Of a DNA stretch of 64,000 bases, positions 35,241 to 46,649 are shown one piece after another. The notes beneath the pieces were generated by a model. It saw nothing but the letters and a program-made list of their open reading frames with translations. It did no database searches and was not told where the DNA came from. The first letter of the stretch is position 1; each line of letters starts with the position of its first letter. The position numbers were made by a program, and so were the translations under genes. The DNA comes from Perognathus longimembris pacificus. Its lineage: Eukaryota > Chordata > Mammalia > Rodentia > Heteromyidae. The DNA lies in contig NC_063188.1 of the NCBI RefSeq assembly GCF_023159225.1, positions 14,715,086-14,779,085 of the forward strand, in the 5' to 3' direction.

Positions 35241-35356
35241 TGACAAATGAGACCTCTCATAGGCTCATGGAGGATGAGCTCTCAAGACAGGTTCCACCCT
35301 CAGTTCTTCTCCTGACTCTATCACTTCATTGTGGGACAAGTTCTTAACTTCTTTGC

Positions 35357-35492
35357 TTAGACAGTGGAGGCTCAAGCCTGTGATCCTAGCTACTCAGGAA
35401 GTTGAAATCTCAGGATCATGGTTTAAAGGCAGCCTGGGCTGGAAGGGTTGGGATAGTGCCCAGGCCCTGAGTTCCAGCCCTATGACCGACCA
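35357..35492 (+). mobile_element. B1-Geo SINE with internal deletion
   Basis: The B1 half joins directly to GGGATAGTGCCCAGGCCCTG. Confidence 0.78.
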
Positions 35493-36232
35493 AAAAGAAA
35501 GGAAGTGTGCTAGATACTCTGTAAAGTCGCCTGCAAATTCATTCTCTACCTTTCACCACCCTGCTCTGTGACCCAACTGAACTGTGTCAGTGAGCTGCCT
35601 TCTATTCTTGCTTCTGGTTGGCCTGGTCAAGTGGAAGCACTAACCGGAAATCTGTGATCTGGAGGAGAATTAGGTCAGAATATTTATTCGTCTGGCTTCA
35701 TGGTCCTCTTCATAGTCACAGACTGCCTGCATCCCTTGTCCCCTCCAGCACGCACAGCTTCTCAGCCCTGGGGTAACAATCTGGTCGTTCCGCCCCCCCA
35801 CCCCCTGCCCCAGGTAATGAATGGCCTTTTCACTGCTTGTTGACTTCTCTAACTTGATCCATAATGCAAAAATAGCCACTTCACTATGCTCTCCTTGTGT
35901 ACGTCTTTTGAATAGGCTAGTTTCTGCCAGCTTGTCACATACTAAGTACTCAATAAACAATCATCCTTAAACTCCCCTGCTTATGTGAAACCACTAAGGG
36001 TGACATTTTCTGTTCCAACTTTCCATCTTGCTGATCTTTACAAAGTCCCTGAGTCTGCCTGCACATCAGTACAGGAGTCTCAATTCCAAATCCACCAGTG
36101 TGTTAGGATTAGTGTCAGCATTGGTTCTGCCAACAGACTGGCTTGCTGATGCCAGCCAGGTCATGATTCCAGGCAATTTCTTCTGTCATTGTCCCCTTGG
36201 ATTGGATCATTACTTTATTGCCTGATCCTGAG
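35493..36232. other. Unique sequence, nothing recognised
   Basis: TACTAAGTACTCAATAAAC near 35940 may be the end of a MIR/L2 relic. Confidence 0.4.
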
Positions 36233-36454
36233 ATTTTTTTTTTGTGAGTCATAGGGTTTGAACTCAGAGCCTGGGCACTGTCCCTGTGCTCTTTTGAAAA
36301 AGGCTAGTACTCTACCACTTCTGGTTTTCTGGTGTTTCATTGGAGATAAGAGTCTCAGGACTTTGCTTGGCTGGGCTGGCTTTGAACTATGATCTTCAGA
36401 TCTCAGCCTCCTGAATAGCTAGGATTATAGGCCTAAGCCACCAGAGCCTGGCTG
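36233..36454 (-). mobile_element. B1-Geo SINE
   Basis: GTGAGTCATAGGGTTTGAAC to CACCAGAGCCTGGC. Confidence 0.85.
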
Positions 36455-36978
36455 GTTCAGAGGTTTTAATTTAGCAGTGCACCAGCATTCACTACGTGCA
36501 CTTACATGTTTCTATTTCATTTGTTGTTTCTGTGTTTATGTCTTTGGATTTGTGCAGTTGAACCACTTGCTGAATTTACAGTCTGTAAAAGACAGCCCTG
36601 GGTCAAGGCTTCTACTTTCTTATTCTCATTGCCATGTGACCAGATGAACGGGAGAGGGTCATGTTGTCAGGATGGTAGCTAGAAATGATCAGGTGCTAGT
36701 CACCTAGAGCCTTCCTGGATGTGGTTGACTGTTGTGTGTGTAGTCAGTGGAGAAATGTTTTATTTCCACAAACATGGTTATGTAGAGCCAAGTTCCATGA
36801 CGTTTGCGGAGGTCTTACATTGCTCCCCTCCCCCACTGAAGATGCTAGATATTTCAGTTCTGTCCCTGCTCCCTTCCTTGCTGGTGTCATCACTGCACAT
36901 GGACTCTGCCTTATCCAGTAGGATCACAGAAGCTGGAGATTCTGTAGAAATAGAATATTTCTTCCTTATGATTTCTTC

Positions 36979-37184
36979 TTTTTTTTTTTTTGCCAGTCCT
37001 GGGCCTTGGACTCAGGGCCTGAGCACTGTCCCTGGCTTCTTTTTGCTCAAGGCTAGCACTCTGCCACTTGAGCCACAGCGCCACCTCTGGCCGTTTGCTA
37101 TATATGTGGTGCTGGGGAATTGAACCCAGGGCTTCATGTATAGGAGGCAAGCACTCTTGCCACTAGGCCATACCCCCAGTCCTC
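36979..37184 (-). mobile_element. IDL-Geo SINE with target duplication
   Basis: CTTCCTTATGATTTCT occurs before (36961) and after (37183). T tail 36981-36991. Confidence 0.9.
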
Positions 37185-37204
37185 TTCCTTATGATTTCTG
37201 TTAC

Positions 37205-37434
37205 CTTGTATGTGTATGTGTATGTACTGTGTGTACTGCTGGCTGCTATTCCTTAGCTTTTGTGCTTAAGGCTATAGCATTCTATTACTTGAGCCCCAGC
37301 TAAACTTCCAGATTTTTCTGATGATTAATTGAAGAAGAATCTTATGGACTTTCCTTCCCAAGATGGCTTCCATCCACCATCCTTAGATCTCACAGTAAGT
37401 AGGATTATAGGTATGAGCCACCAGTGCCCAGCCT
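37205..37434 (-). mobile_element. B1-Geo SINE, diverged
   Basis: CTTTTGTGCTTAAGGCTATA to CACCAGTGCCCAGCC. Confidence 0.75.
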
Positions 37435-37461
37435 CCCTTAACATTTCTTTTCTTTTTTTCC

Positions 37462-37692
37462 TGGTCAGGCATGGGGCTTGAACTCAGGGCCTGGGCGCTG
37501 TCCCTAAGCTCTTTCACTCAAGGCTGGCACTCTACCACTTTCAGTCTCAGGGTCACTTCTGGTTTTCTGGTGGTTAATTAGAGATAAGAGTCTCATGGAC
37601 TTTCCTGCCCTGGCTGGCTTCGAACTGGGACCCTCAGATCTCAGTCTTGAGCAGTTAGGATTATAGGCATGAGCTACCAGCATCCAGCTCCA
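37462..37692 (-). mobile_element. B1-Geo SINE
   Basis: TGGTCAGGCATGGGGCTTGA to ACCAGCATCCAGCTCC. Confidence 0.86.
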
Positions 37693-38186
37693 TTCAGTTC
37701 TATTTGTGTACACACTGTTGCTGACTATAGATCAATACAGTCTACATTCTGATAATCTTTAATGGCCACTGAAAATCCCACTGTGGAACCACAGCACGTT
37801 AGAACACTCCCCACTTGTATGTTTTCCTCTTTGTGGGTGACACTTGAGACTGCTGTAAAAAGAACTGTACTCACCTCGGGCCACAAATCAATAACAAGAC
37901 AGAATGAATGAAGTCACATGGGAACCAAGGCTCACCAGGTTGAATTTAATTAGTATATATTGTTACAGGATAGTCCAGTCCTTCTGGGGTTAGGTTCCTA
38001 ATGTTCATGGGCTTCTGTTAGTATGTATTCAGCTGAGTAGAGAAAACATAGGTTGAAGAAAACCTCTGCCTCTTTTGGCCTAGTTCTAAGTGACCTTGAC
38101 TCTCATTCATCTTTATGATCCTAGTATTGGAAGGGGTTCATCTACCTGAAGTCTTTATATTTCTTTACTTTGTTGTTCTTGTTGTT

Positions 38187-38412
38187 GCTCATGGGGTTTG
38201 AACTCAGGGCCTGGGTGTTGTGCCTGAGCTTTTCTATTCAAGGGTACAGCTGTACCACTTTGAGCCACAGCGCCACTTCTAGTTTTCCGGCGGTTCATTG
38301 GGGATAAGAGTCTCACAGACTTTCCTGCCTAGGCTGGCTTCAAACCTTGATCCTTAGATCTCAGCCTCCTGAGTAGCTAGGATTAAAGGCATGAGCCCTC
38401 AATGTCCATCGA
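38187..38412 (-). mobile_element. B1-Geo SINE
   Basis: GCTCATGGGGTTTGAACTCA to CTCAATGTCCATCG. TTTATATT recurs on both sides. Confidence 0.85.
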
Positions 38413-39129
38413 GCCTTTATATTCCTATACCTGGAAACTGGATCTGCTTGCTTTGGTCTAGGAGTTCCTGCCTTTCTCATTTCCTAGCTGCTGCGGTTAC
38501 TGACCTCAAGCATTATGTGATGCCATACACTTTACTAATTCACATTGCCACCCATGAGGCTTAAAAGCTTAATAGTTTGCTACTAACATCATGGTGCTTT
38601 TTTACTTTAAAGGAGCAATTTTGACTCTTTTGACCCAATCTTTGTGTATCTCTTATCAGCTGGAGTTGCTTCTGGGTTCATTTTCCTCTCATTTGGGGAC
38701 AGGTTTGTGGCCTCCTTCTGAAGTTAGATTCATCCCTTGGCCACCATCACTTAAGGCTATTCAGATCCTTTTCACTTACCTCCCTGTGCCAGCCAAACTC
38801 ACCTAGGGGCTGTGATACTTCCTATCTATGACAGATTCTAGAGCAGTAGCAACAGCCCTCCCACCTCTGAGTAGCCAGGGGAAAGACTTGAGTATTTGCA
38901 AGGCAGGTCAGGTGGGAGCCATTGATGGGTTTCTTCAAAAGAAACTTCTTGGCAGACAAGAGTTGCACTTTGTCCACAAAATGCTTCACACAGGCTATGT
39001 TAAATGTAAAGACAGGTTGCTTTTTGGCTTATAGTTTGGTTTGGGAGGTTCAAGTCCAAGGTCAGGGGCCCCATGTGTTTAGGCCTCTAGTGAGAGTAGA
39101 TGCATATGGCAGAGGGCTCACATCATGTG
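38413..39129. other. Unique sequence, nothing recognised
   Basis: Several frames of about 70 residues, none recognisable. Confidence 0.4.
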
Positions 39130-39222
39130 CGAGGAAGCAGAGAGACAGAATGACAGAGAGTGTGAGCGAGAGAGACAGAGAGAGAGAGGGAGACACACAG
39201 AGAGAGACAGAGAGAGAGAACA
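39130..39222. repeat. (GA)-rich imperfect tract
   Basis: GAGAGACAGA-type units, purine-rich on the + strand. Confidence 0.9.
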
Positions 39223-39302
39223 GAACAGAATCCTATAATCCTTTTTAAGGTCATGGCCCCGTGACCTAAGGCCCTCTCACTAGGTTGTCTATTTAAGATC
39301 CA

Positions 39303-39545
39303 CAGGCCAGGCACTGGTGGCTCACACCTGGAATCCTAGTGACTCAGGAGGCTGAGATCTGAGGATCATGGTTCAAAGCCAGCCCAGGCAAGATAGTCTA
39401 TGAAACTCTTATCTCCAGTTAACCACCAGAAAACTGGAAATGGCACTGTGGCTCAAAGTAGTAGAGCAGTAGCCTTGAGCAAAACAGCTCAGGGATAGTG
39501 CCCAGGCTCTGAGTTCAAGCCCCACGACTGAACAACCACAACAAA
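39303..39545 (+). mobile_element. B1-Geo SINE
   Basis: AGGCCAGGCACTGGTGGCTC to AGCCCCACGACTGAAC, with an ACAACAAAAA tail. Confidence 0.88.
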
Positions 39546-39959
39546 AATCCACAATATCCCCTTCCTAATACCACCCCATTGGTATGCAGACATTTCAGGG
39601 AGACTCATTGAAACCCCAGCAGGTTTCAAAGGATGCTTGGCCCCAGTCAACACAGACAATTTGTTATCATCTGGTATTCTTAGAGAGGCAGGAAACCAAA
39701 TAGGGAGGTAGGGGGAATTGCTGTGCTATTCCAAGATAAAATTTCTGCTTGACTAACAACAGAACAATTACTTCTCTGCAGGATCCACCAATTTCTCTGT
39801 GACCAGAATGGTTCACCAAGGTTCCTATGTGACAGGTGTTTTTTAACAATTGGCTCACACCAGCAGATTCTCTGATTAGACTTCGGGATGCATCCCATGA
39901 GCAAATGACAGAATGAGATTAACTATCCTCCATGAACACATTCCATGCACTTGGCTTCC

Positions 39960-40166
39960 TTTTTTTTTTTTTTTGGCCAGTCCTGGGGCTTGGACTCAGG
40001 GCCTGAGCACTGTCCCTGGCTTCTTTTTGCTCAAGGCTAGCACTCTGCCACTTGAGCCACAGCGCCACTTCTGGCCGTTTTCTGTATATGTGGTGCTGGG
40101 GAATTGAACCCAGGGCCTCATGTATATGAGGCAAGCACTCTTGCCACTAGGCCATATCCCCAGCCC
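39960..40166 (-). mobile_element. IDL-Geo SINE with target duplication
   Basis: CTTGGCTTCCTTTT occurs at about 39951 and 40167. T15 tail. Confidence 0.92.
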
Positions 40167-40530
40167 TTGGCTTCCTTTTAAGCCATAGTTTAAGCAGCTC
40201 CACTTACCAGTGACTGCTTCCAAGCCATCCTGACTCCTGGAAAAAAGTATTCTTGAATGTTGACTATTGATAACAGGATGTAATAAACCAGGACAGAGGA
40301 TGGTCCAGGAAACCGGTCGTTGTACATCTCAAGACCCAGTAACTAAGGAAGTAGTCCTTGGAAATATTTGAAAGCTATTGAACACACACAAGAAGTTGTA
40401 AGGTCTCATCCCATATCAATGAATGAACTCATTTACCTAGTGATTCATTCATTCATTTTCCAAATATAATAGGAGTCCTAGGTATTGTACTAAGCTTAGG
40501 GACTATAGAAGGAAATCATTATTGCTTCTG

Positions 40531-40652
40531 TTTTATTTCATGTTTTGACAGCTGTCCTCACTCTGTCACCCTGGCTGGCCTCCAGCTTGAGATCTTCACA
40601 CTTAGCCTCCCAAGTGCTGGGGCTACAGGTGTATATGATTGTGCCCAATTAG
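40531..40652 (-). mobile_element. Old B1/Alu-like SINE
   Basis: TCTGTCACCCTGGCTGGCCT and CCTCCCAAGTGCTGGGGCTA are 7SL-derived antisense blocks. Confidence 0.65.
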
Positions 40653-40959
40653 ATCATTTTTATTGAGGAGGGATTCACATAAATTGATAATAATTGTACA
40701 TATAATTGCTAATTATCATTGTCAGTGTATTGTAGCATAATAAGTGCTATAACAGCATATACATGTACTATGGGTTTACACAGGAAGTGATTAGCTCGAT
40801 CTATGGGCAGGAGTCAGGGTGGATGAGAAAATGTTGGTATTGAGATTATCTGAAGTTTACCGAAGGTTGGTGGGGAGTCATCAACTTATTGAGATCAATT
40901 ATCCATTTTTAATGCCAGAAGAGAAGAAAATGAGAAACATCAAATAGATTTTTATTTTT

Positions 40960-41110
40960 CCTAGTTTCATTTGCATTTGCATTCATTGACTCAATATTTC
41001 TTGAGCAGGTACTATGTGCTTTACACTGTTAGGCCCTGAGGATACAGCTCTATGAAAACAGAGAAAATCCCTGTTGCCTGAACTTTACCTTCTTCTGTCA
41101 ACAAGGAAAC
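40960..41110 (-). mobile_element. L2-like relic, left piece
   Basis: CATTCATTGACTCAATATTTCTTG and CTATGTGCTTTACACTGTTAGG match the same ancient family as 54055-54830. A B1-Geo SINE at 41116-41337 separates it from its continuation. Confidence 0.55.
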
Positions 41111-41115
41111 AGACA

Positions 41116-41337
41116 AGAAGAAAAGGACAGAGGCTTGAACTCAGGGCCTGGGTGCTGTCCCTGAGCTCAAGGCTAGTGCTCTACCACTTTGAGCCACAGC
41201 TCCACTTCCAGTTTTGGGTAGTTAATTGGAGAGAGGTCTCATGGACTTCATTGCCCAGGCTGGCTTGGAACCATGATCCTCAGATCTCAGCCTCCTGAAT
41301 AGCTATGATTGTAGGCATGAGCCACTGATGCCTGGTT
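41116..41337 (-). mobile_element. B1-Geo SINE inserted in L2-like relic
   Basis: AGGCTTGAACTCAGGGCCTG to GATGCCTGGTTAA. It separates the two L2-like pieces. Confidence 0.84.
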
Positions 41338-41640
41338 AAGGTAATCAATTTTCTGGAGTGAATGAGGAAAGCCATATAATGAAGGTCCCATTTGAGGCAA
41401 AGGGCACAAGTCATAAACTGGGGGCAGGGGCCAGTGGGGGGTTGGGGGGTGGATAAGTGTTCCATGAAGGTCAATCAAAGCTTGGAACCAGCTGGGAAGA
41501 ATGCTAGCAGGAAATGAAATCAGAGTGGTAGCAGGAAAGCCTTGTAAACTACAGAAAGGGTATGAGCTCTTCCTCTGACACAAAGAAGCCATTGGAAGTC
41601 ATAAAAATCATGAATGTCTCTCACAAATTTGGCTCTCAGA
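41338..41640 (-). mobile_element. L2-like relic, right piece
   Basis: The family's later blocks follow the SINE: TGAATGAGGAAAGCCATATA, GGAACCAGCTGGGAAGAATG and AGAAGCCATTGGAAGTCATA. Confidence 0.5.
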
Positions 41641-41919
41641 CTTTTGAGAAACTCCTGCAAAGAAGCAAGCATTTATATTTTCCAATAGAAACAGTAAAAC
41701 ATATTTTAAAAGCTTGTGCTGCAATAAAGTTTAAAACCCACATTTTCAAAATGACTATGAAGTTAAAGAACAAAGAGATTTTCGTTAAAGTCGTGTATTT
41801 CAAATCTTTCATTTTGTCCCTTAGCATAACTTTCTAGTGTTTCTGACAACTTCTAATCTTGCTTTTCCTCCTAGTGTTAGGAAAAGCTGAGTGAGAGATC
41901 ATTGCTTGGTGGATAAGAG

Positions 41920-42142
41920 TTATTATACCTGTAATTCTAGCTACTCAGGAGACAGAGATCTAAGGATCAAAGTTCAAAGCCAGCCCAGGCAGGAAAGTCT
42001 GTGAGATTCTTATCTCTAATTAACCACCAAAAAGCCAGATATAGAGCTGTGGCTCAAGTGGTAGAGTGCTACCTTTAAGCAAGAAATAAAAGTTCAGGAG
42101 CAGAGCCCAGGTCCTGAGTTCAAGCCCCAGTATTGTCACATT
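41920..42142 (+). mobile_element. B1-Geo SINE
   Basis: ATTATACCTGTAATTCTAGC to GCCCCAGTATTGTCAC. Confidence 0.82.
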
Positions 42143-42742
42143 AAAAAACAAAAGAGTATAAAAAGCATTGCCTAAAGTTATCCCCAAGAAAATGAGGGAG
42201 GAGCAGACTCATGGAAGGAGAGAGTTAAATGTGTAGAGAAATCATGAGCGGGGAATAAAAAACATCTCACAAAAGATCTCTTCAGGCTCCTTCTGAGCAT
42301 CTGGAAAATACTCATGGGTGAGAATTGGAGCTAATCAAACTAGTGAGTTACATCATGGCAAGAGCCAGTGCTACATGATCACTATTGCTTACATTTAGTA
42401 ACACTAGCTAGTGTACATTTCAGCATGCTTACAACAGCCAAGACTGTGTTCCCTCCCGAAACCACCTACAGAGTTGATAGACATGCAGTTGCCTTCTCAG
42501 TACTTCTCCAAATGGCCACTGAGTGGCAGTCCTGGTAAAATTATCACAAAGCACAACCTCGCCCTGCACATACCTAGCAAAGGGAACTAACACAATGGTT
42601 GGTGTGAAAACTTTCTGCTTGTGTTCTCTTCAGCATCTGCTATGGACCCACTGGAGACCAACGCATGCGCATATGGCCATGGCCCACAATTAGCAAAAGC
42701 ATCCACCTTTCCCAGTCCTTTGGGGAAATGTGAGCTGAAGAT
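42143..42742. other. Unique sequence, nothing recognised
   Basis: Ordinary composition. Confidence 0.4.
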
Positions 42743-42850
42743 GGAAGTGGGTCTTTTCCTTCTTCTTCCTCCTCTTCCTCCCTCCTCCCTCCCCTCTCCT
42801 CTCTATGCCCCCCTCCCCTTTCCCTCCTCCCTTCTCCCCCCCCCCCTTTT
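42743..42850. repeat. Pyrimidine-rich tract
   Basis: CTTCTTCCTCC/CCCCTCC mixture ending in C11 and T6. It may be the 3' UTR tract of a lost L1. Confidence 0.9.
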
Positions 42851-42854
42851 TTGT

Positions 42855-43057
42855 GCCAGTCCTGGCCACTGTCCCTGAGCTTTTGTGTTCAAGGCTAGCA
42901 TTCTGCCACTTGAGTCACAGCTCCAATTCTGGCTTTTTGCTGGTTAATTGTAGATATGAATACCTTGGACTTTCCTACCTGGGCTGATTTGAACCGCAAT
43001 CCTCAGATCTCAGCCTCCTGAATAGGATGACAGGTATGAGCCACCAGCGCCTGGTTC
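42855..43057 (-). mobile_element. B1-Geo SINE
   Basis: GTGCCAGTCCTGGCCACTGT to CACCAGCGCCTGG. Confidence 0.82.
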
Positions 43058-43074
43058 TCCTCCTTTTCTTTTTC

Positions 43075-43124
43075 TGTGCCAGTTCTCGGGTTTGAACTCA
43101 GGCCCTAGGCACTGTCCCTGTGCT
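43075..43124 (-). mobile_element. B1-Geo SINE, right part, interrupted
   Basis: GTGCCAGTTCTCGGGTTTGA up to CTGTCCCTGTGC, continued at 43333. Confidence 0.85.
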
Positions 43125-43332
43125 TTTTTTTTTTTTTTGGCCAGTCCTGGGCCTTGGACTCAGTGCCTGAGCACTGTCCCTGGCTTCCTTTTTGCTCAAG
43201 GCTAGCACTCTGCCACTTGAGCCACAGCACCATTTCTGGCCGTCTTCTGTATATGTGGTGCTGGGGAATCGAACCCAGGGCCTCATGTATACGAGGCAAG
43301 CTCTCTTGCCACTAGGCCATATCCCCAGCCCC
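43125..43332 (-). mobile_element. IDL-Geo SINE nested in a B1-Geo SINE
   Basis: TGTCCCTGTGCTTTT is repeated at its two ends (43111 and 43335), marking the target duplication inside the older SINE. Confidence 0.92.
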
Positions 43333-43511
43333 ATGTCCCTGTGCTTTTGTGTTCAAGACTAGTGCTCTACCACTTGAGTCACAGTTCCAATACTGATTTT
43401 TCTCGGGTTAACTGGAGATAAGAGTCTCATGGACTTTCCTGCTGGGGCTGGCTTGGAACTACGATCCTCAGATCTCAGCCTCCTGAGTAGGATTACAGCT
43501 GTCAACCATTC
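43333..43511 (-). mobile_element. B1-Geo SINE, left part, interrupted
   Basis: Resumes TGTCCCTGTGCTTTTGTGTT and ends GTCAACCATTCTTG. Confidence 0.83.
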
Positions 43512-43737
43512 TTGTTTGTACATGTGTCCAGGACAATGAAAGCTCTTTGCTGGTATTGTTCAAGTGTCACCAAGTGAGTTTTCTCACTGAGGTGTATGAT
43601 ATACTTTAAGTAAGCAGATAGAGGTAAAAGTAATTTGGGGTTGCAGCCCTATTCATGAATGGATGGGTGGAACTGTGAGTAAAGGAAAAGAAGCTGCATG
43701 GCTAGGATTACTACCTATGATAGAAATATTTTGTAAG

Positions 43738-43928
43738 GGCTGGGAATGTGGCTTAGTGGTAGAGTGTTTGCCTAGCATGTATGAAGCCCTGGGTTCGATT
43801 CCTCAGCACCACATAAACAGAAAAGGCTGGAAGTGGCGCTGTGGCTCAAGTGGTAGAGTGCTGGCCTTGAGCAAAAAAGAAGCCAGGGACAGTGCTCAGG
43901 CCCTGAGTCCAAGGCCTAGGACTGGCAA
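43738..43928 (+). mobile_element. IDL-Geo SINE
   Basis: GGGCTGGGAATGTGGCTTAG to CCTAGGACTGGC. Confidence 0.9.
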
Positions 43929-44224
43929 AATAATTACATATTTTTGTAGTACTTTGTTAGGACAGAGCTAGCAAACACAGATAAGCTCAAGCAACTCCTT
44001 CTCCCTGTTTCACAGTTGATGCCATTACTAGTTGCATTTTCCACAGGCAGGCACCTTAGTCCCTTCCATCTTCTCTTCTCCCTCCACTTCCTTGTTACTC
44101 CCATATAATAGGACCACAAGTTCCATCAATTCAGTCACCAGAATGCCTGCTGAATCCATTATTTCCATTGTTGTGATTCAGTGCATGCCAACTTCCATCT
44201 CAATAGCTTCTTTTCCTCGTCTTT

Positions 44225-44335
44225 CCCTTCCTCCTTATTGTTTTACTGAGACAGGGTCTTCCTTTGTAGCCTAGGCTTGTCTTGAGGTTTTGCCTCAGCC
44301 TCCAGAAGTGCCACATTATGAGCTTGCAGTGAAAT
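44225..44335 (-). mobile_element. Old B1-like SINE
   Basis: TTTACTGAGACAGGGTCTTC and TGCCTCAGCCTCCAGAAGTG. Confidence 0.6.
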
Positions 44336-44517
44336 CACCTCTCCTTTCCGCTCCCCACTACCCCCTCCCCCCTCCCTCTTCTTCTGATCCCTTTACCTTG
44401 ACCCCTCCCTCTCCCTCTTCCTTCCCTGTGTCCCCACTCCCAGTGACTCTCCTTCTGCACTTTATGTGGCTGATTTCCCAGGCTTGATTCCCTTCCCCTT
44501 TCTGTCTGGCCCATTTT

Positions 44518-44712
44518 TTTGCCAGTCCTGGGGCTTGAACTCAGAGCCTGAGCACTGTCCCTGGCTTCTTTTTGCTCAAGGCTAGCACTCTACCACTTGA
44601 GCCACAGCACCACTTCTGGCTTTTTCTATAGATGTGGTGCTGAGGAATCAAACCCAGGGCCTCATGTATGTGAGGCAAGCACTCTTGCCACGAGGCCATA
44701 TTCCCCGCCCCA
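44518..44712 (-). mobile_element. IDL-Geo SINE
   Basis: GCCAGTCCTGGGGCTTGAAC to ATATTCCCCGCCCC. TCTGGCCCATTTTT recurs on both sides (44505 and 44715). Confidence 0.9.
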
Positions 44713-44877
44713 TATCTGGCCCATTTTTGTGAGCTTGGACATTGGTATTTTTTTTTTGTCTATTGTGTCTCCTTAAATGGAGGCATCCACATGATGAATG
44801 TTGGCAGTGAATTATGACATGAGAGGCTAAAGCATGGAGAACAAGATGATTGGCAAAAACGAGTTTAAAGAGTTGAG

Positions 44878-44879
<2 letters not shown>

Positions 44880-44917
<38 letters not shown>
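44880..44917. repeat. (TG)n microsatellite
   Basis: About 19 units. Confidence 0.97.
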
Positions 44918-44919
<2 letters not shown>

Positions 44920-44931
44920 AAACCACAAAAA

Positions 44932-45148
44932 TGCTGAGCACCTGTGGCTCATGCGTATAATCCTAACTACTCAGGAGGCAGAGATCTGAGGATCACAGTT
45001 CAAAGCCAACCCGGCAGGAAAGTCCATGAGACTCTTCAATTAAGCACCACAAAAGCCAGAGATAGAGTTGTAGCTCAAGTGGCAGAGTGCTAGCCTTGAG
45101 CACAAAACCTCAGACAGCTCCCAAACCCTGAGTTCAAGCCCCAAAACT
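44932..45148 (+). mobile_element. B1-Geo SINE
   Basis: ATGCTGAGCACCTGTGGCTC to GCCCCAAAACTGA, abutting the LTR. Confidence 0.85.
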
Positions 45149-45795
45149 GAAGTGGACCCTGAGCTAGTATGACTCCATTTTAAATTTAAAGCATTCATCT
45201 TAGCTGATGTGGGCAGTGTGACCTTTGCTTGCTTGCAGAGAAACACCCAGCCCACATCTTCATAGAGGCCAGATTCCAGAAATGTAAAGAGCGCCTAGCC
45301 CCTATTTCCCTGGGCAAACCCTTCCAGTTTTTAAGGAATGCTGAGGCAAAACAAAGGTCAAAAGCAGAAAAACATGGTGTGATCCTGTCCAACCACCTGT
45401 GTAGAGGGTTTGGGTCACCTGTAACTATTGATCTCCCAATGCGAACCAACTTGGACCAGAAGCATCAGTTGTTTCAACAGATACCATATGGAAACTTGTG
45501 ACCTTAGTGACCACCTGCGTGTGGCCAGGTATGACTATGCCATTTTCTATATGTACTTTAATCCCATTGGCCACCTGCGAGTAGCTAGGCTTGAAAATGT
45601 GATTTTTGCTATAAAAGCTAGCCTGTAAGATGGGGTGGGGCCGCAGTATCTACTCCCCAGCTAGTGCTGTGGCCCTGACCAGTCAGTGTAGGAACTCTCT
45701 CAATAAAGTTGTTTTTCCTTTTTTCCACTTTGTTGCAGTGGGCTTTTAATGCCAGATGACCGATCGGTGGGGTGGGCTTTTTCTTACCTCATACA
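45149..45795 (+). mobile_element. Solo LTR related to the 18.8-kb LTR
   Basis: The element starts near TGAAGTGGACCC. Two CACCTGCG-containing U3 blocks lie at about 45510 and 45573, followed by a GCTATAAAAG TATA box near 45608 and an AATAAAG signal near 45703. A GGGCCCCTCCAGGGTGG stretch after 45795 resembles a decayed tRNA primer-binding site. The CCATTGGCCACCTGCG elements are shared with the LTR at 18805-19548. Confidence 0.75.
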
Positions 45796-45909
45796 GGGCC
45801 CCTCCAGGGTGGCAGATTTGGTGTTCCTTCACCCACCAAGGCTGCCATTTTGTGACAGCTGGCTCATTAGTACATAGCTGTAGATGAAATGTAACAGTGC
45901 AAAACTCTC
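45796..45909. other. Loop between inverted LTR arms, possible retroviral leader remnant
   Basis: About 115 bases follow the full LTR, starting with a primer-binding-site-like stretch. No gag-like frame is present. Confidence 0.35.
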
Positions 45910-46229
45910 CCAAGTTGGTTCGCATTGGGAGATCAATAGAGTTACAGGTGACCCAAACCCACTACACAGGTGGTTGGACAGGATCACACCATGTTTTTCT
46001 GCTTTTGACCTTTGTTTTGCCTCAGCTTTCCTTAAAAACTGGAAGGGTTTGCACTAAAGGGTTTGCCCAGGGAGATGGGGGCCAGATGCTCTTTACATTT
46101 CTGGAATCTGGCCTCTATGAAGATGTGGGCTGGGTGTTTCTCTGCAAGCAAGCAAAGGTCACACTGCCCACATCAGCTAAGATGAATGCTTTAAATTTAA
46201 AATGGAGTCATACTAGCTCAGGGGCCACT
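45910..46229 (-). mobile_element. Truncated inverted copy of the neighbouring LTR
   Basis: The reverse complement matches 45151-45454 from the outer edge to CGAACCAACTTGG, with a short insertion around 46055. Only the 5' part of U3 is present. The two copies form an inverted repeat with a loop of about 455 bases. Confidence 0.85.
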
Positions 46230-46649
46230 AAACTCAGGGTACACTTCACTGGTATCAGGAGCCCTCCCCCGCAAATACTTGGCCTGAAAGTGTGAATGAA
46301 TTGTAACTATAGTAAGTTGCTCCTGGCCTGGGTGCCACGCTAAGAAGTTATTTAACCTGGGTTGCTTTATTTTTCCTTTCATTCCCATCCCTGAATCATT
46401 ATTCTGGATCTCTGGTGAAAAGCAAGTGGGAACACTATGACAGACAAAAGAAATAGGCTGAAATTATTTCTCAAAACTGCCTACCATAAAGAAAACAGCC
46501 AATGTGGTCACATTTTCATTAAATTGTAGAGAGGCCTAGGAGAAGCTCATCAGATGAACATCACATGATTAATTGGGTTTGTTATCTAACCTCTGGTAGG
46601 GATATGGACAGATAGCAGAAAGGATTTGTTCTTCTAGAGGTGTTTGTTT
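46230..46649. other. Unique sequence, nothing recognised
   Basis: Follows the inverted LTR fragment. No retroviral internal sequence is seen. Confidence 0.4.

Noticed and set aside
36719..37123. 134-residue frame
   Set aside because: Its end is the same SINE-derived peptide, and the start has no gene features.
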